From contig NZ_OY829948.1 in NCBI RefSeq assembly GCF_963556105.2, positions 310,001 through 374,000 of the forward strand: 64,000 nt of DNA, written 5' to 3'. Below, one piece after another: positions 37,712 through 48,178 of the stretch. This DNA comes from an uncultured Tolumonas sp. Its GTDB lineage: Bacteria > Pseudomonadota > Gammaproteobacteria > Enterobacterales > Aeromonadaceae. Below the pieces are notes generated by a model that searched no databases, was not told the origin of the DNA, and saw only the letters and a list, made by a program, of their open reading frames with translations. Position 1 is the first letter of the stretch. The number at the start of each line of letters is the position of its first letter. A program made the translations under genes and the position numbers.

Positions 37712-38620
37712 ATGATTAAATATCGGAATATCCTGGTAGTAATCGATCCCACCATGCCTGAACAATCAGCTTTGTTACGCGCGGTGGAACTGGCCAGGTT
37801 AGAAGATGTCGCCCGTATCAAAGTGTTTCTGGCAATTTATGATTTCTCATACGAAATCACCTCTATTCTATCCAATGAAGAACGTGAAGAGATGCGGCAA
37901 GGGGTGGTGGCTCACCGTCTTGGCTGGCTGGCCGGTATGATAAAACCTTATCAAACTGAAGGGCTGGATATTGAAGCAAAAGTGATCTGGCATAGCCGGC
38001 CTTTTGAATGTGTTCTTCAAGAGGTTAAAGATAATGACCATGATCTGGTCATCACCAGTGCACACCATCACTCGTTGCTAAAATCATTTATTTTCACTCC
38101 AAGCGACTGGCATTTATTACGCAAATGCCCATGCCCTGTCCTCGTGACCAAACAGCATGGTTGGCCTGCCGGTGGGAATATTTTGGCTGCAATCAACATC
38201 AGTGATGAAGCAGAGCAAATGGCATTAAATGAACGCATCATCCATGAAGCTAAGGTGATTGCTCAGCTGGTTAAAGCCAGCCTGCATTTGGTGAATGCAT
38301 TCCCTGCCCCAATCGTCAATATTGCTCTCGAACTGCCCGGCTTTAGTCCTGAGTTATACAGCGATGCCATGCAGCAACACCATCAAACTGAAATGGAGGA
38401 ATATGCACGTAAATTTGATATTCCGGCAGAATGTATCCATATCGTAGAGGGGATGCCTGAGGATGTTCTCCCCGAGCTGGCCCAATCACTGGATGCAGAA
38501 TTGACTATTCTCGGCAGCGTCGGACGCACGGGCTGGTCAGCTGCATTTATCGGTAATACAGCAGAACGGGTGGTTGACAGCATTCATGGCGATTTACTGG
38601 TAGTTAAAGCGTACGAATAA
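37712..38620 (+). CDS. uspE: Universal stress protein E
   Basis: Tandem Usp-domain protein of 302 residues: domain one about 1-145 ([21 protein letters not shown]), domain two about 155-302, ending [26 protein letters not shown] with the GxVGRxG nucleotide-loop type motif. UspE is linked to DNA-damage resistance and motility or aggregation in E. coli. A strong AAGGAGG precedes the ATG. A hairpin terminator follows directly. Confidence 0.95.
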   Translation: MIKYRNILVVIDPTMPEQSALLRAVELARLEDVARIKVFLAIYDFSYEITSILSNEEREEMRQGVVAHRLGWLAGMIKPYQTEGLDIEAKVIWHSRPFECVLQEVKDNDHDLVITSAHHHSLLKSFIFTPSDWHLLRKCPCPVLVTKQHGWPAGGNILAAINISDEAEQMALNERIIHEAKVIAQLVKASLHLVNAFPAPIVNIALELPGFSPELYSDAMQQHHQTEMEEYARKFDIPAECIHIVEGMPEDVLPELAQSLDAELTILGSVGRTGWSAAFIGNTAERVVDSIHGDLLVVKAYE

Positions 38621-38647
38621 TATTACTTTGCTTGCTCCGAAAGTGAC

Positions 38648-38677
38648 GGCCGCTATAATTGCGGCCTCTCTTTTTTT
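38648..38677 (+). terminator. Terminator of uspE with a -10-like loop
   Basis: GGCCGC - TATAATT - GCGGCC followed by TCTCTTTTTTT is a GC-rich hairpin plus T-run, 28 nt after the uspE stop. The loop contains a perfect -10 hexamer TATAAT, and TTGCTC lies 16 bp upstream. The same DNA may therefore also be the promoter of ttcA, whose ATG is at 38691. Confidence 0.75.
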
Positions 38678-38690
38678 GGGGCCCGCAACA

Positions 38691-39599
38691 ATGCCAGATC
38701 TTACCGCCAAGCAACAATACAACAATAACAAACTTCAAAAACGCCTGCGTCGACATGTCGGTCAAGCTATTGCTGATTTCAACATGATTGAAGACGGTGA
38801 TCGCATCATGGTTTGTTTATCCGGCGGTAAAGATAGTTTTGCCATGCTGGATATTTTGCGCAATTTGCAGGCCAGCGCCCCCATCCGCTTTGAGCTCATC
38901 GCCGTCAATCTGGATCAAAAGCAACCAGGCTTCCCAGCAGAAGTGTTACCGAACTATCTAGATTCTATCGGTGCGCAATACAAGATCGTGGAAGAAGATA
39001 CTTACTCAATTGTAAAAGATAAAATTCCGGAAGGTAAAACAACCTGTTCGCTGTGCTCTCGTCTTCGCCGCGGCATCTTGTACCGTACCGCCACTGAGTT
39101 AGGTGCCACCAAAATTGCGTTAGGACATCATCGCGACGATATCCTGGAAACACTGATGCTGAATATGTTTTATGCCGGCAAATTGAAAGCCATGCCGCCG
39201 AAACTGGTCAGTGATGATGGCAAGCATGTGGTTATTCGTCCGTTGGCTTACTGCCACGAGAAAGATTTGATCCGGTATGCTGAGTGGAAAGAGTTTCCGA
39301 TCATTCCATGCAACCTGTGTGGCTCGCAGGAAAATTTGCAACGTAAGGCCATGAAAGAGATGCTGAACGATTGGAGTCGTCGTTTCCCTGGTCGCATTGA
39401 AACGATGTTTAATGCGATTCAGAACGTGACACCAAGCCATCTGATGGATCATACGCTGTTTGATTTTAAATCAATCAACAGTGACAGTGGCGTTATTGAT
39501 GGTGGTGATATCGCCTTTGATAAGCCTGATATTCCAGCTGTACCGCAAGCACTCGCAACGGAACCAGATGATCAGTTGGAAATTATCGAGCTAAGTTAA
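38691..39599 (+). CDS. ttcA: tRNA 2-thiocytidine(32) synthetase
   Basis: Iron-sulphur, ATP-dependent enzyme that thiolates cytidine 32 of some tRNAs. From ATG 38691 the protein has 302 residues. The PP-loop is [12 protein letters not shown], and the cluster cysteines are in the CxxC pairs [12 protein letters not shown] and [19 protein letters not shown] is typical. An upstream in-frame TTG at 38628 reads through the uspE terminator, so it is not used. In E. coli ttcA also lies near fnr and uspE. Confidence 0.96.
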   Translation: MPDLTAKQQYNNNKLQKRLRRHVGQAIADFNMIEDGDRIMVCLSGGKDSFAMLDILRNLQASAPIRFELIAVNLDQKQPGFPAEVLPNYLDSIGAQYKIVEEDTYSIVKDKIPEGKTTCSLCSRLRRGILYRTATELGATKIALGHHRDDILETLMLNMFYAGKLKAMPPKLVSDDGKHVVIRPLAYCHEKDLIRYAEWKEFPIIPCNLCGSQENLQRKAMKEMLNDWSRRFPGRIETMFNAIQNVTPSHLMDHTLFDFKSINSDSGVIDGGDIAFDKPDIPAVPQALATEPDDQLEIIELS

Positions 39600-39611
39600 G
39601 CTGAGCGTTAG

Positions 39612-39644
39612 AAAAAAGCGCCGTTATCATTACGGCGCTTTTTT
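39612..39644 (+). terminator. Terminator of ttcA (probably bidirectional)
   Basis: AGCGCCGT (39617-39624) pairs with ACGGCGCT (39632-39639), flanked by six A and five T. It lies between convergent ttcA and the bax-like gene. Confidence 0.92.
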
Positions 39645-39663
39645 ATTGGTATCACAAGCGGAT

Positions 39664-40464
39664 TTAGTTGCGCACCATACTGCGGCGCACATCTGATTGC
39701 CAGTATTGCTGATTAGAACGGATCATCCCTTGTATCCGCTTAACATAACCGTCCCCTTGTGTAGAGTAACGGCGCAACCCTTTTGCTAATACCACAGCAT
39801 CCATCGGTTGTTCATTAGCGCGCATATCAGCACGAAGTTCACGTACCTTACTATAGGCAGGATGTGAATTCAGATTTTGCATATATGCGCGTACAGCCAT
39901 GATGGGAGAGCTGAACGCTTTAGCCCGGACTACGTTTGTCCGGTAAGGACCCATACCACATCCAACACTCTGACAGAAATGTCCAAAATAATTATTGGAT
40001 TTTCTCGCCAGTCGGGAGGTTCCCCAGCCGGATTCGGTAGCGGCCTGACTTAATACCAATTCAGGGGGCAGAATATCTACCCGAACAAGCAAACGATCGA
40101 CATCATCGCTGATATCATCACTGAGTTCCTGATTGTACTGTTCCGCAACAGTTTGTACCCATTCAGTCTGACTATCAGATAACAATATTCCTTCCTGCAA
40201 TTGCTGTTTCAATTTTTCCAGTTGTTTGCGTTGGGAAAGAATGTCTGAAGAGACTTGTTGATAGGATGGCAGCAGATAGGCGACAAAAGCACGCTTACGT
40301 TGTTCTGCGTCTTTAATCGAATCAAAGTCAGGGACGGATTGTTCCTGAACTGCCGTGAATGACGTAGATTTTACAGACTCTAAGTTGTCTGCACTATTTA
40401 CTGTCAGGGGTAGCAGAGCTAAACACGCTCCACACACCAGAAATAACCTGGCAAATAACTTCAT
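39664..40464 (-). CDS. bax: Bax-like glucosaminidase-domain protein
   Basis: Predicted exported peptidoglycan hydrolase of 266 residues. The start at 40464 gives a signal peptide (MKLFARLFLVCGACLALLPL, cleavage near NSA) and has GGGAG upstream; an in-frame ATG 69 nt earlier would bury the signal. The middle is a coiled, Gln-rich stretch. The C-terminal half is a glucosaminidase domain with ATESGWGTSRLARKSNNYFG, where the Glu is catalytic. It resembles E. coli Bax, whose physiological role is not established. Single gene. Confidence 0.9.
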   Translation of the reverse strand: MKLFARLFLVCGACLALLPLTVNSADNLESVKSTSFTAVQEQSVPDFDSIKDAEQRKRAFVAYLLPSYQQVSSDILSQRKQLEKLKQQLQEGILLSDSQTEWVQTVAEQYNQELSDDISDDVDRLLVRVDILPPELVLSQAATESGWGTSRLARKSNNYFGHFCQSVGCGMGPYRTNVVRAKAFSSPIMAVRAYMQNLNSHPAYSKVRELRADMRANEQPMDAVVLAKGLRRYSTQGDGYVKRIQGMIRSNQQYWQSDVRRSMVRN

Positions 40465-40725
40465 GCAATGATGCTCCCAGAGTTTTTCAGCTGCTGAAAA
40501 TAGCGCTGATTCACCTGATTTAAACAAAACCACTTACTGCGTGGCGCTACGCTCCTTCGTAGATTTCCCCAGTTCAGTTGGATATGTTGTGGTCACTATA
40601 GCATCGGGTTAACAAAAATCGCAAACTTTTTGGTTTTTGCACAAAAGTGGGCACGCTTAATGCGTATAGCCAAAAGACAACTTATCTGATCATTTTTCAG
40701 CCATACACATGTATAAAAACGCAGT
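40465..40725. other. Intergenic region, nothing assigned
   Basis: 261 bp between the bax-like gene and lpxM, both on the minus strand. It is AT-rich towards lpxM. I see no confident promoter, repeat, RNA or small gene; it must contain the bax promoter. Confidence 0.5.
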
Positions 40726-41670
40726 TTATTCAGGAACATATTTCCGATCTGTGCCGTCAGGTAGCGAGCGAAAATATTTCAAAAACCACATATATTGCTC
40801 TGGATGATTTTTGAGCAACACCTCAATTTCAGCATTCATATAATTGACGTCTGCCACTAAATCCGCGGTAGGATAAGGTGTCATAGCCGGTCTTATTTGT
40901 AGCTCATACTGGTATGTTTTTTCGTTATAGGTTGCCAGCACAGGCAATACCACAGCACCAGCCAATTTAGTCAGCTTAGGTAGTGCAGGGAGTGTCGCTT
41001 TCGGAACCCCAAAGAGTGGAACAAAGATGCTGGCATCATGACCATGATCCTGATCAGGTAAATAGAAGAAGTGATAACCGTTGCGCATGTCTTTGATGAT
41101 GGGTTTTAGCCCAGCACTGCGTTCATACACCTTACCGCCAAAACGAACACGTTGACGATTCAAAAACCAGTCATACACCGGATTGCGCGCACTGTGCATC
41201 ATGGTGCACATCTGTAAGCCCATACCGGAGAAATAGAGCCCACAGGCATCAATCGTCCAGGTATGCGGGATCATGAATATGATGGGTTTGCCTGCGGCTT
41301 TAGCCGCTTCAACATGTTCCCAGCCATTAGGTTTGATGCGACGCAAAAACAAAGATGGCGGTAAAAATGTTGGCTCACCTAAAGCAAAAAAACCTTTTAA
41401 CCCGACGCATAGGCTGCGATAAAGCAACGCTTCTCTTTCTGCATGGCTAAGCTCAGGAAAACACAGCTGCAGATTTAATCGTGCCGCATAACACTGTTTA
41501 CGTGAAACTTTCAACACTAGGTTAGCAAATGATGCGGCCAAAACATCACGTAACCGCACCGGGCACCAAGCCAGTAATGCCAGCAATGCAATACTAAACC
41601 AGGTAAGCCAATAGCGTGGATGAAACAATGCAGGAGAAAGTTTATGGTCCAGAGCAGGATCTTTGGTCAT
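40726..41670 (-). CDS. lpxM: Lipid A acyltransferase LpxM (MsbB)
   Basis: Adds a secondary acyl chain (myristate in E. coli) to Kdo2-lipid A at the inner membrane. The 314 residues begin with SPALFHPRYWLTW and a hydrophobic anchor (about 18-40). The HX4D active site is HTWTID at about residue 130; the YYLPDQDHG-type block is FYLPDQDHG, and RFGGKVYERSAGLKPII is of LpxM type. LpxL has a different N-terminus, so LpxM is the better call. No neighbouring envelope gene except bax. Confidence 0.9.
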   Translation of the reverse strand: MTKDPALDHKLSPALFHPRYWLTWFSIALLALLAWCPVRLRDVLAASFANLVLKVSRKQCYAARLNLQLCFPELSHAEREALLYRSLCVGLKGFFALGEPTFLPPSLFLRRIKPNGWEHVEAAKAAGKPIIFMIPHTWTIDACGLYFSGMGLQMCTMMHSARNPVYDWFLNRQRVRFGGKVYERSAGLKPIIKDMRNGYHFFYLPDQDHGHDASIFVPLFGVPKATLPALPKLTKLAGAVVLPVLATYNEKTYQYELQIRPAMTPYPTADLVADVNYMNAEIEVLLKNHPEQYMWFLKYFRSLPDGTDRKYVPE

Positions 41671-41802
41671 TTCAGGCCCATTAAGTCGACATTCGGGCGT
41701 GCATGATAGGAAAAATTCGTGCTGACGTCACCGCTTCAGCGAGTAAAAACAGAAGAATGCGTAACATCCATGTACGCAGTAAGATTTACACACTATAAAC
41801 GC

Positions 41803-43128
<1,326 letters not shown>

Positions 43129-44796
43129 ATGTGTTCGATATTTGGTATTCTGGACATTAAATCTGATGCTGTTGCATTACGTAAAACAGCATTAGAGATG
43201 TCTAAGCGTCTACGTCACCGCGGTCCTGATTGGTCCGGTGTATATAGCAATGACAAAGCGATTCTGGTTCATGAACGTCTGTCGATTGTTGATCCCGGTA
43301 ATGGCGCGCAACCACTGTATAATCCCGAGCACACCCACGTATTGGCTGTTAATGGCGAGATCTATAATCATAAAGATCTGCAAAAAAATCTGACCGTTGA
43401 TTTTAAATTCCAAACCGGTTCTGACTGTGAAGTGATCCTGGCGCTGTATAAAGAAAAAGGTACCGCGTTTCTGGATGACTTGAGCGGTATTTTTGCTTTC
43501 GTATTATACGATGCAGAACAAGATGCTTACCTGATCGGTCGTGACCACATGGGGATCATCCCTCTTTATACTGGTCGTGATGAACATGGTAATTTCTATG
43601 TTGCGTCAGAAATGAAAGCACTGGTGCCGGTTTGTAAAACTGTTGCTGAATTCCCACCAGGACATTTCCTGTGGAGTAAAGACGGTGAACTGACCCGTTA
43701 CTACACCCGTGACTGGATGGAATTCAGTGCGGTGGAAAATAACCAATCAGACAAACTGGCATTGCGTGATGCGCTGGAAGATGCCGTTCAACGTCAGCTG
43801 ATGTGTGACGTTCCTTACGGTGTATTGCTGTCTGGTGGTCTGGATTCTTCTGTCGTTTCTGCAATTACCAAGCGTTTTGCAGCCCGTCGTATCGAAGATA
43901 ATGGTAAGAGCGAAGCCTGGTGGCCACAATTGCATTCATTTGCAGTGGGTCTGAAGGGTTCACCTGACTTAGCCGCAGCACGTAAAGTTGCTGATGCGCT
44001 GGGCACCATTCACCACGACATTCTGTTTACCGTGCAGGAAGGTCTGGACGCGATCCGCGATGTGATTTACCACATTGAAACTTACGATGTCACCACGATT
44101 CGTGCATCTACCCCAATGTATTTGATGGCTCGCGTCATCAAAGCGATGGGCATCAAGATGGTACTGTCTGGCGAAGGTGCTGATGAGTTATTTGGTGGTT
44201 ACCTCTATTTCCATAAAGCGCCAAATGCGAAAGAATTCCATGAAGAAACAGTACGTAAGCTGAGTCAGCTGCATATGTACGACTGCCTGCGTGCCAATAA
44301 ATCCATGGCGGCATGGGGTGTGGAAGCGCGTGTTCCGTTCCTCGACAAAGAATTCATGGACGTTGCAATGCGTCTGAATCCGAAAGATAAAATGTGTGGT
44401 CACGGTAAGATCGAAAAACACATTGTTCGTGAAACCTTCGAACATTATCTGCCGAAAGAAGTGGCATGGCGCCAAAAAGAACAGTTCTCTGACGGTGTAG
44501 GTTATTCTTGGATCGACAGCCTGAAAGAGCTGGTTGAAACAGAAGTCACTGATCAGATGATGGAAGCCGCGGCTTATCGCTTCCCGGTCAACACACCACT
44601 GACCAAAGAAGCTTATTACTACCGCTCTATTTTCGAAGAGCATTTCCCATTGGAATCGGCAGCACTGTGTGTTCCATACGGTAAATCTGTAGCTTGTTCT
44701 ACACCAGCTGCTCTGGAATGGGATGCTAAGTTTAAAGAACTGGCTGATCCATCAGGCCGTGCTGTGCTCGACGTGCACAACGAAGCGTTAAAATAA
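43129..44796 (+). CDS. asnB: Asparagine synthetase B (glutamine-hydrolysing)
   Basis: Makes asparagine from aspartate, ATP and glutamine. The 555-residue protein has the N-terminal nucleophile Cys2 (MCSIFGIL) and glutaminase blocks RLRHRGPDWSG and VNGEIYNH. The synthetase domain carries the PP-loop VLLSGGLDSS and GEGADELFGGYLYF. Length and motifs match E. coli AsnB. Codon use is biased like a well-expressed gene. A strong terminator follows, so the gene is monocistronic. Confidence 0.97.
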   Translation: MCSIFGILDIKSDAVALRKTALEMSKRLRHRGPDWSGVYSNDKAILVHERLSIVDPGNGAQPLYNPEHTHVLAVNGEIYNHKDLQKNLTVDFKFQTGSDCEVILALYKEKGTAFLDDLSGIFAFVLYDAEQDAYLIGRDHMGIIPLYTGRDEHGNFYVASEMKALVPVCKTVAEFPPGHFLWSKDGELTRYYTRDWMEFSAVENNQSDKLALRDALEDAVQRQLMCDVPYGVLLSGGLDSSVVSAITKRFAARRIEDNGKSEAWWPQLHSFAVGLKGSPDLAAARKVADALGTIHHDILFTVQEGLDAIRDVIYHIETYDVTTIRASTPMYLMARVIKAMGIKMVLSGEGADELFGGYLYFHKAPNAKEFHEETVRKLSQLHMYDCLRANKSMAAWGVEARVPFLDKEFMDVAMRLNPKDKMCGHGKIEKHIVRETFEHYLPKEVAWRQKEQFSDGVGYSWIDSLKELVETEVTDQMMEAAAYRFPVNTPLTKEAYYYRSIFEEHFPLESAALCVPYGKSVACSTPAALEWDAKFKELADPSGRAVLDVHNEALK

Positions 44797-44803
44797 AACT
44801 GCT

Positions 44804-44834
44804 AACAGGCCCACTTCGGTGGGTCTGTTTTTTT
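44804..44834 (+). terminator. Terminator of asnB
   Basis: AACAGGCCCAC - TTCG - GTGGGTCTGTT, an 11-bp stem with one G-T pair and a UUCG tetraloop, followed by a long T-run. Confidence 0.93.
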
Positions 44835-44895
44835 CTGCCCCCCGCAACCAGCTCGTGATAAAATGTGACTCAAATCTCTTTTATCCTGATCATTC

Positions 44896-45267
44896 ATGTC
44901 TAATTTCCGCAATTCATCCTTCCAGATACTGCGTATTGCACGTGATTTTCTGGTCATTCTAGCCTGCCTTCAGGCCGGTAAAGCGGTAGCTGCTTTATTA
45001 CCCTTTCGTTTTCCTGACAGTATCCTCGGCCTGCTATTCCTGTTTGTATTACTCAATCTGCAATTAGTGAAATTACACTGGATTGAAAAAGGTGCCAGCC
45101 TGCTATTGAAACACATGGCGCTGTTATTCATTCCTGTTGCGGTCGGCTTGCTGGGTTACATTGATATATTTATGCATGCGATTGGTGTAATCGCACTGAA
45201 TATTTTTGCCGGATTGTGTTTGATCTTGCTGATCGTCGGAAAACTATTCCAGAGGATGAACCAATGA
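44896..45267 (+). CDS. yohJ: CidA/LrgA-family membrane protein (YohJ-like)
   Basis: A 123-residue holin-like inner-membrane protein with four hydrophobic segments; FPDSILGLLFLFVLL and GASLLLKHMALLFIPVAVGLLGY are LrgA signatures. Family members are linked to murein hydrolase control or to pyruvate/3-carbon transport in Gram-positives; the role in gammaproteobacteria is unsettled. Its stop overlaps the start of the LrgB gene (ATGA), so the two are translationally coupled. Confidence 0.92.
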   Translation: MSNFRNSSFQILRIARDFLVILACLQAGKAVAALLPFRFPDSILGLLFLFVLLNLQLVKLHWIEKGASLLLKHMALLFIPVAVGLLGYIDIFMHAIGVIALNIFAGLCLILLIVGKLFQRMNQ

Positions 45268-45953
45268 TGCTTTATCTCGCATTCCCCCTAACAATTCTCT
45301 GTTACTGGTTGAGCCGTAAACTGTATCAGCGGTTTCCACTGCCAATCATGAATCCGTTACTGATCTCAATGATCGTGCTCATGTCATTGTTGCATTTCGG
45401 CCATTTTCCGCTCAACGATTTTCAAAGTGGCACCTGGGTGATTAACTGGTTACTGAAACCGGCAGTGGTAGCATTGGCATTACCGCTGTATCAGCAAGTG
45501 ATCCATATTAAACACAAGATAAAACCGATTTTGATTTGTTGCTCGCTGTCGGTCGTGATCAGTATTCTGACCAGCATGGTGATTTGTCGAAGCTTAGGCA
45601 TTGAGGAGCAAATTACTCGTAGTATCGCCACCCGCTCTATTACGACACCACTAGCCATGAGTGTGAGTGAGAGCTTAGGCGGGATCCCTTCCATTGCGGC
45701 TGCGGTGGTGGTGATCGTTGGGATTTTTGGTGCAATTATCGGGTTCCCATTACTCAAATTATTTGGGGTAACCGATCCGCAGGCACAAGGCTTGGCGATT
45801 GGCGCCTGTTCTCACGCCGTCGGGACATCTGCAGCGAATGAACGAGGAGTTACGGAAGGTGCCTTTTCTTCGCTGGCGTTAGTGGTTTGCGGAATTTTGA
45901 CCGCACTAATTGCACCGCTGATGTTTGCTATCTACGGGTTGTTTATCCAGTAA
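45264..45953 (+). CDS. yohK: LrgB-family membrane protein (YohK-like)
   Basis: A 229-residue polytopic membrane protein. KSVTTPLAM-type sequence appears as TRSITTPLAMSVSESLGGIP, and GACSHAVGTSAANERG is the family signature. I start at ATG 45264, which overlaps the yohJ stop and has GAGG upstream; the longer in-frame form from 45216 lies inside yohJ. It forms a two-gene unit with yohJ. Confidence 0.93.
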   Translation: MMLYLAFPLTILCYWLSRKLYQRFPLPIMNPLLISMIVLMSLLHFGHFPLNDFQSGTWVINWLLKPAVVALALPLYQQVIHIKHKIKPILICCSLSVVISILTSMVICRSLGIEEQITRSIATRSITTPLAMSVSESLGGIPSIAAAVVVIVGIFGAIIGFPLLKLFGVTDPQAQGLAIGACSHAVGTSAANERGVTEGAFSSLALVVCGILTALIAPLMFAIYGLFIQ

Positions 45954-45964
45954 AAATATTTGCT

Positions 45965-46000
45965 AAAACAAAGGCGACACCAAATGGTCGCCTTTGTTTT
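45965..46000. terminator. Bidirectional terminator
   Basis: AAAACAAAGGCGAC and GTCGCCTTTGTTTT form a perfect 14-bp stem with an 8-nt loop between convergent yohK and the DUF4250 gene. Confidence 0.93.
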
Positions 46001-46013
46001 CTAATAATCAGCT

Positions 46014-46211
46014 TCAGTGGTTGGCCTTGAATTGATTCGTCATTTCATCGTAATGATAACCAATCGAAGACATTCTTTTGTTCAACTGCTCTTGCGCCAT
46101 GTCGTAACGCAACAATAACTCACCAAGATCAGCACATTCCAACCTCAGTTTTTCGTTCACAATGCCAAGCAAAATATTGGCATCCATTCGTTGATAGGCA
46201 CTTAGATCCAT
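46014..46211 (-). CDS. DUF4250 small protein
   Basis: A 65-residue protein: MDLSAYQRMDANILLGIVNEKL, then a helix and SSIGYHYDEMTNQF. The MDxNILLxxVNxKLR and SIGYxYxxxxNQF blocks are those of DUF4250, a family common in Firmicutes and some gammaproteobacteria with no known function. It has ATG with AAGGAG upstream and a terminator downstream, so it looks like a real single gene. Confidence 0.82.
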   Translation of the reverse strand: MDLSAYQRMDANILLGIVNEKLRLECADLGELLLRYDMAQEQLNKRMSSIGYHYDEMTNQFKANH

Positions 46212-46292
46212 TGCGTTTCTCCTTACTCATCAACCGTTACAGAATAACTATAGTGCGTTAATACTAGGATACTGTGGACTGCACTGAAATTT

Positions 46293-47270
46293 TTAACACA
46301 AGATGCTGTTTTGCCAACGTCGAATCAGGGACGCGAGTGTCTGCATATAGCCAGGATCAGCATTTAAGGCCGGAATGTAATGATAATATTCGCCGCCTGC
46401 CTGCAGGAAGGTGTCTTTACCTTCCACCGCAATTTCCTCAAGCGTTTCCAAACAATCAACACTGAAAGCCGGGCACACAACATACAGTCGTTTTTTACCT
46501 TGTCCTGGTAATTGTCGCAATGTGGCATCGGTATAAGGATCCAGCCATTTTTGTTTGCCAAACCGTGATTGAAAGCTTAACTGCCACTGTGATGGTGACA
46601 AGCCTAACACTTGGGCAACAGCGGCCGCTGTCGCTTTGCACTGTTCTGGATAAGGGTCGCCGCGCAATGCGTAGGCTTCCGGAATGCCATGAAAAGAAAA
46701 TAACAACAAATCATCTGATTGCGAGGTAAAACCACTACGGAGAATAGAATCCGCCAATGCCTGGATATATTCCGTTTGCTGATAATGCTCGCCAATCAAT
46801 TGATACGACGGGACATGGTGTTCCTTTGCCATAATTTTTTGCCAGGCATCAGAGACAGAAGCCGTGGTTGTCGAGGAGTATTGCGGATAAAGCGGTAACA
46901 ATAATACTTGTGTCACGCCCTGTGCTTTTAGGCGTGACCAAGCATCTTGCAATGAAGGCTGGCCATAGGTCATGGCTAATTCGATGGGTAACTGGTCTTG
47001 TAACAAGGCCTGTAATGCTGTCTGTTGCATTTGGCTATATACCAACAATGGAGAGCCGCCAGTCAACCAGATTTGCTGATAAGCATGTGCTACGCGCTTA
47101 CAGCGTAGTGGTAATACCAAACCATGCAACAAAGGCCACCAGATCACATGCGGAATACCCACCACACGTTGATCCATCAAAAATTCTTGCAAGAACGCCT
47201 TCACGCCTGCCGGTGTGGCTTCCGCAGGAGTGCCCAGATTAACCAGAATAACGCCTTGCTTGTTCGTCAT
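46293..47270 (-). CDS. hemH: Ferrochelatase
   Basis: Inserts Fe2+ into protoporphyrin IX, the last step of haem synthesis. From ATG 47270 (MTNKQGVILVNLGTP) the protein has 325 residues, with AGGATG upstream. Longer in-frame starts at 47300 and 47342 have no family similarity and run into the hairpin behind adk. Motifs include LLPLYPQYSSTTTAS, the catalytic His in FSFHGIPEAYALRGDPYPEQC (shown in part) and the Glu region ETLEEIA. It follows adk as in E. coli. Confidence 0.95.
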   Translation of the reverse strand: MTNKQGVILVNLGTPAEATPAGVKAFLQEFLMDQRVVGIPHVIWWPLLHGLVLPLRCKRVAHAYQQIWLTGGSPLLVYSQMQQTALQALLQDQLPIELAMTYGQPSLQDAWSRLKAQGVTQVLLLPLYPQYSSTTTASVSDAWQKIMAKEHHVPSYQLIGEHYQQTEYIQALADSILRSGFTSQSDDLLLFSFHGIPEAYALRGDPYPEQCKATAAAVAQVLGLSPSQWQLSFQSRFGKQKWLDPYTDATLRQLPGQGKKRLYVVCPAFSVDCLETLEEIAVEGKDTFLQAGGEYYHYIPALNADPGYMQTLASLIRRWQNSILC

Positions 47271-47306
47271 GTAGTGCCATCCTATTTTACTGTCTGCCAT
47301 AAAGTA

Positions 47307-47340
47307 TAACGCCCGAACCATTTCTGGTACGGGCGTTATC
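47307..47340. other. Hairpin in the adk-hemH gap
   Basis: ATAACGCCCGaACC (47307-47320) and GGTaCGGGCGTTAT (47327-47340) form a 14-bp stem with one mismatch and a 6-nt loop. It has no T-tract on the transcribed minus strand. It could be a weak terminator or mRNA-end structure. Confidence 0.55.
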
Positions 47341-47383
47341 ATTAAATTGATCAGATTTTTGATATAAACAAATCGTTAAAACA

Positions 47384-47400
47384 AACAGTTAGCCTAACTG

Positions 47401-47402
<2 letters not shown>
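47384..47402 (-). terminator. Terminator overlapping the adk stop codon
   Basis: On the minus strand, AACAGTTAG - G - CTAACTGTT is followed by TGTTTT. The first arm overlaps the last base pairs of the adk TAA. The stem is AT-rich with a very short loop, so strength is uncertain. Confidence 0.55.
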
Positions 47403-48078
<676 letters not shown>

Positions 48079-48132
48079 TTAGGGCGCAAAAAGTACACGT
48101 TTTTGCGCCATTCCTCAACCTTTTCACCCAAA

Positions 48133-48159
48133 CAAAAGCCGTGACGAGCACGGCTTTTG
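48133..48159 (-). terminator. Terminator of htpG
   Basis: CAAAAGCCGTG - 5-nt loop - CACGGCTTTTG, an 11-bp perfect stem, continues on the minus strand into TTTTGTTT. Confidence 0.9.
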
Positions 48160-48178
48160 GATATTGGAAGTAATTAAA

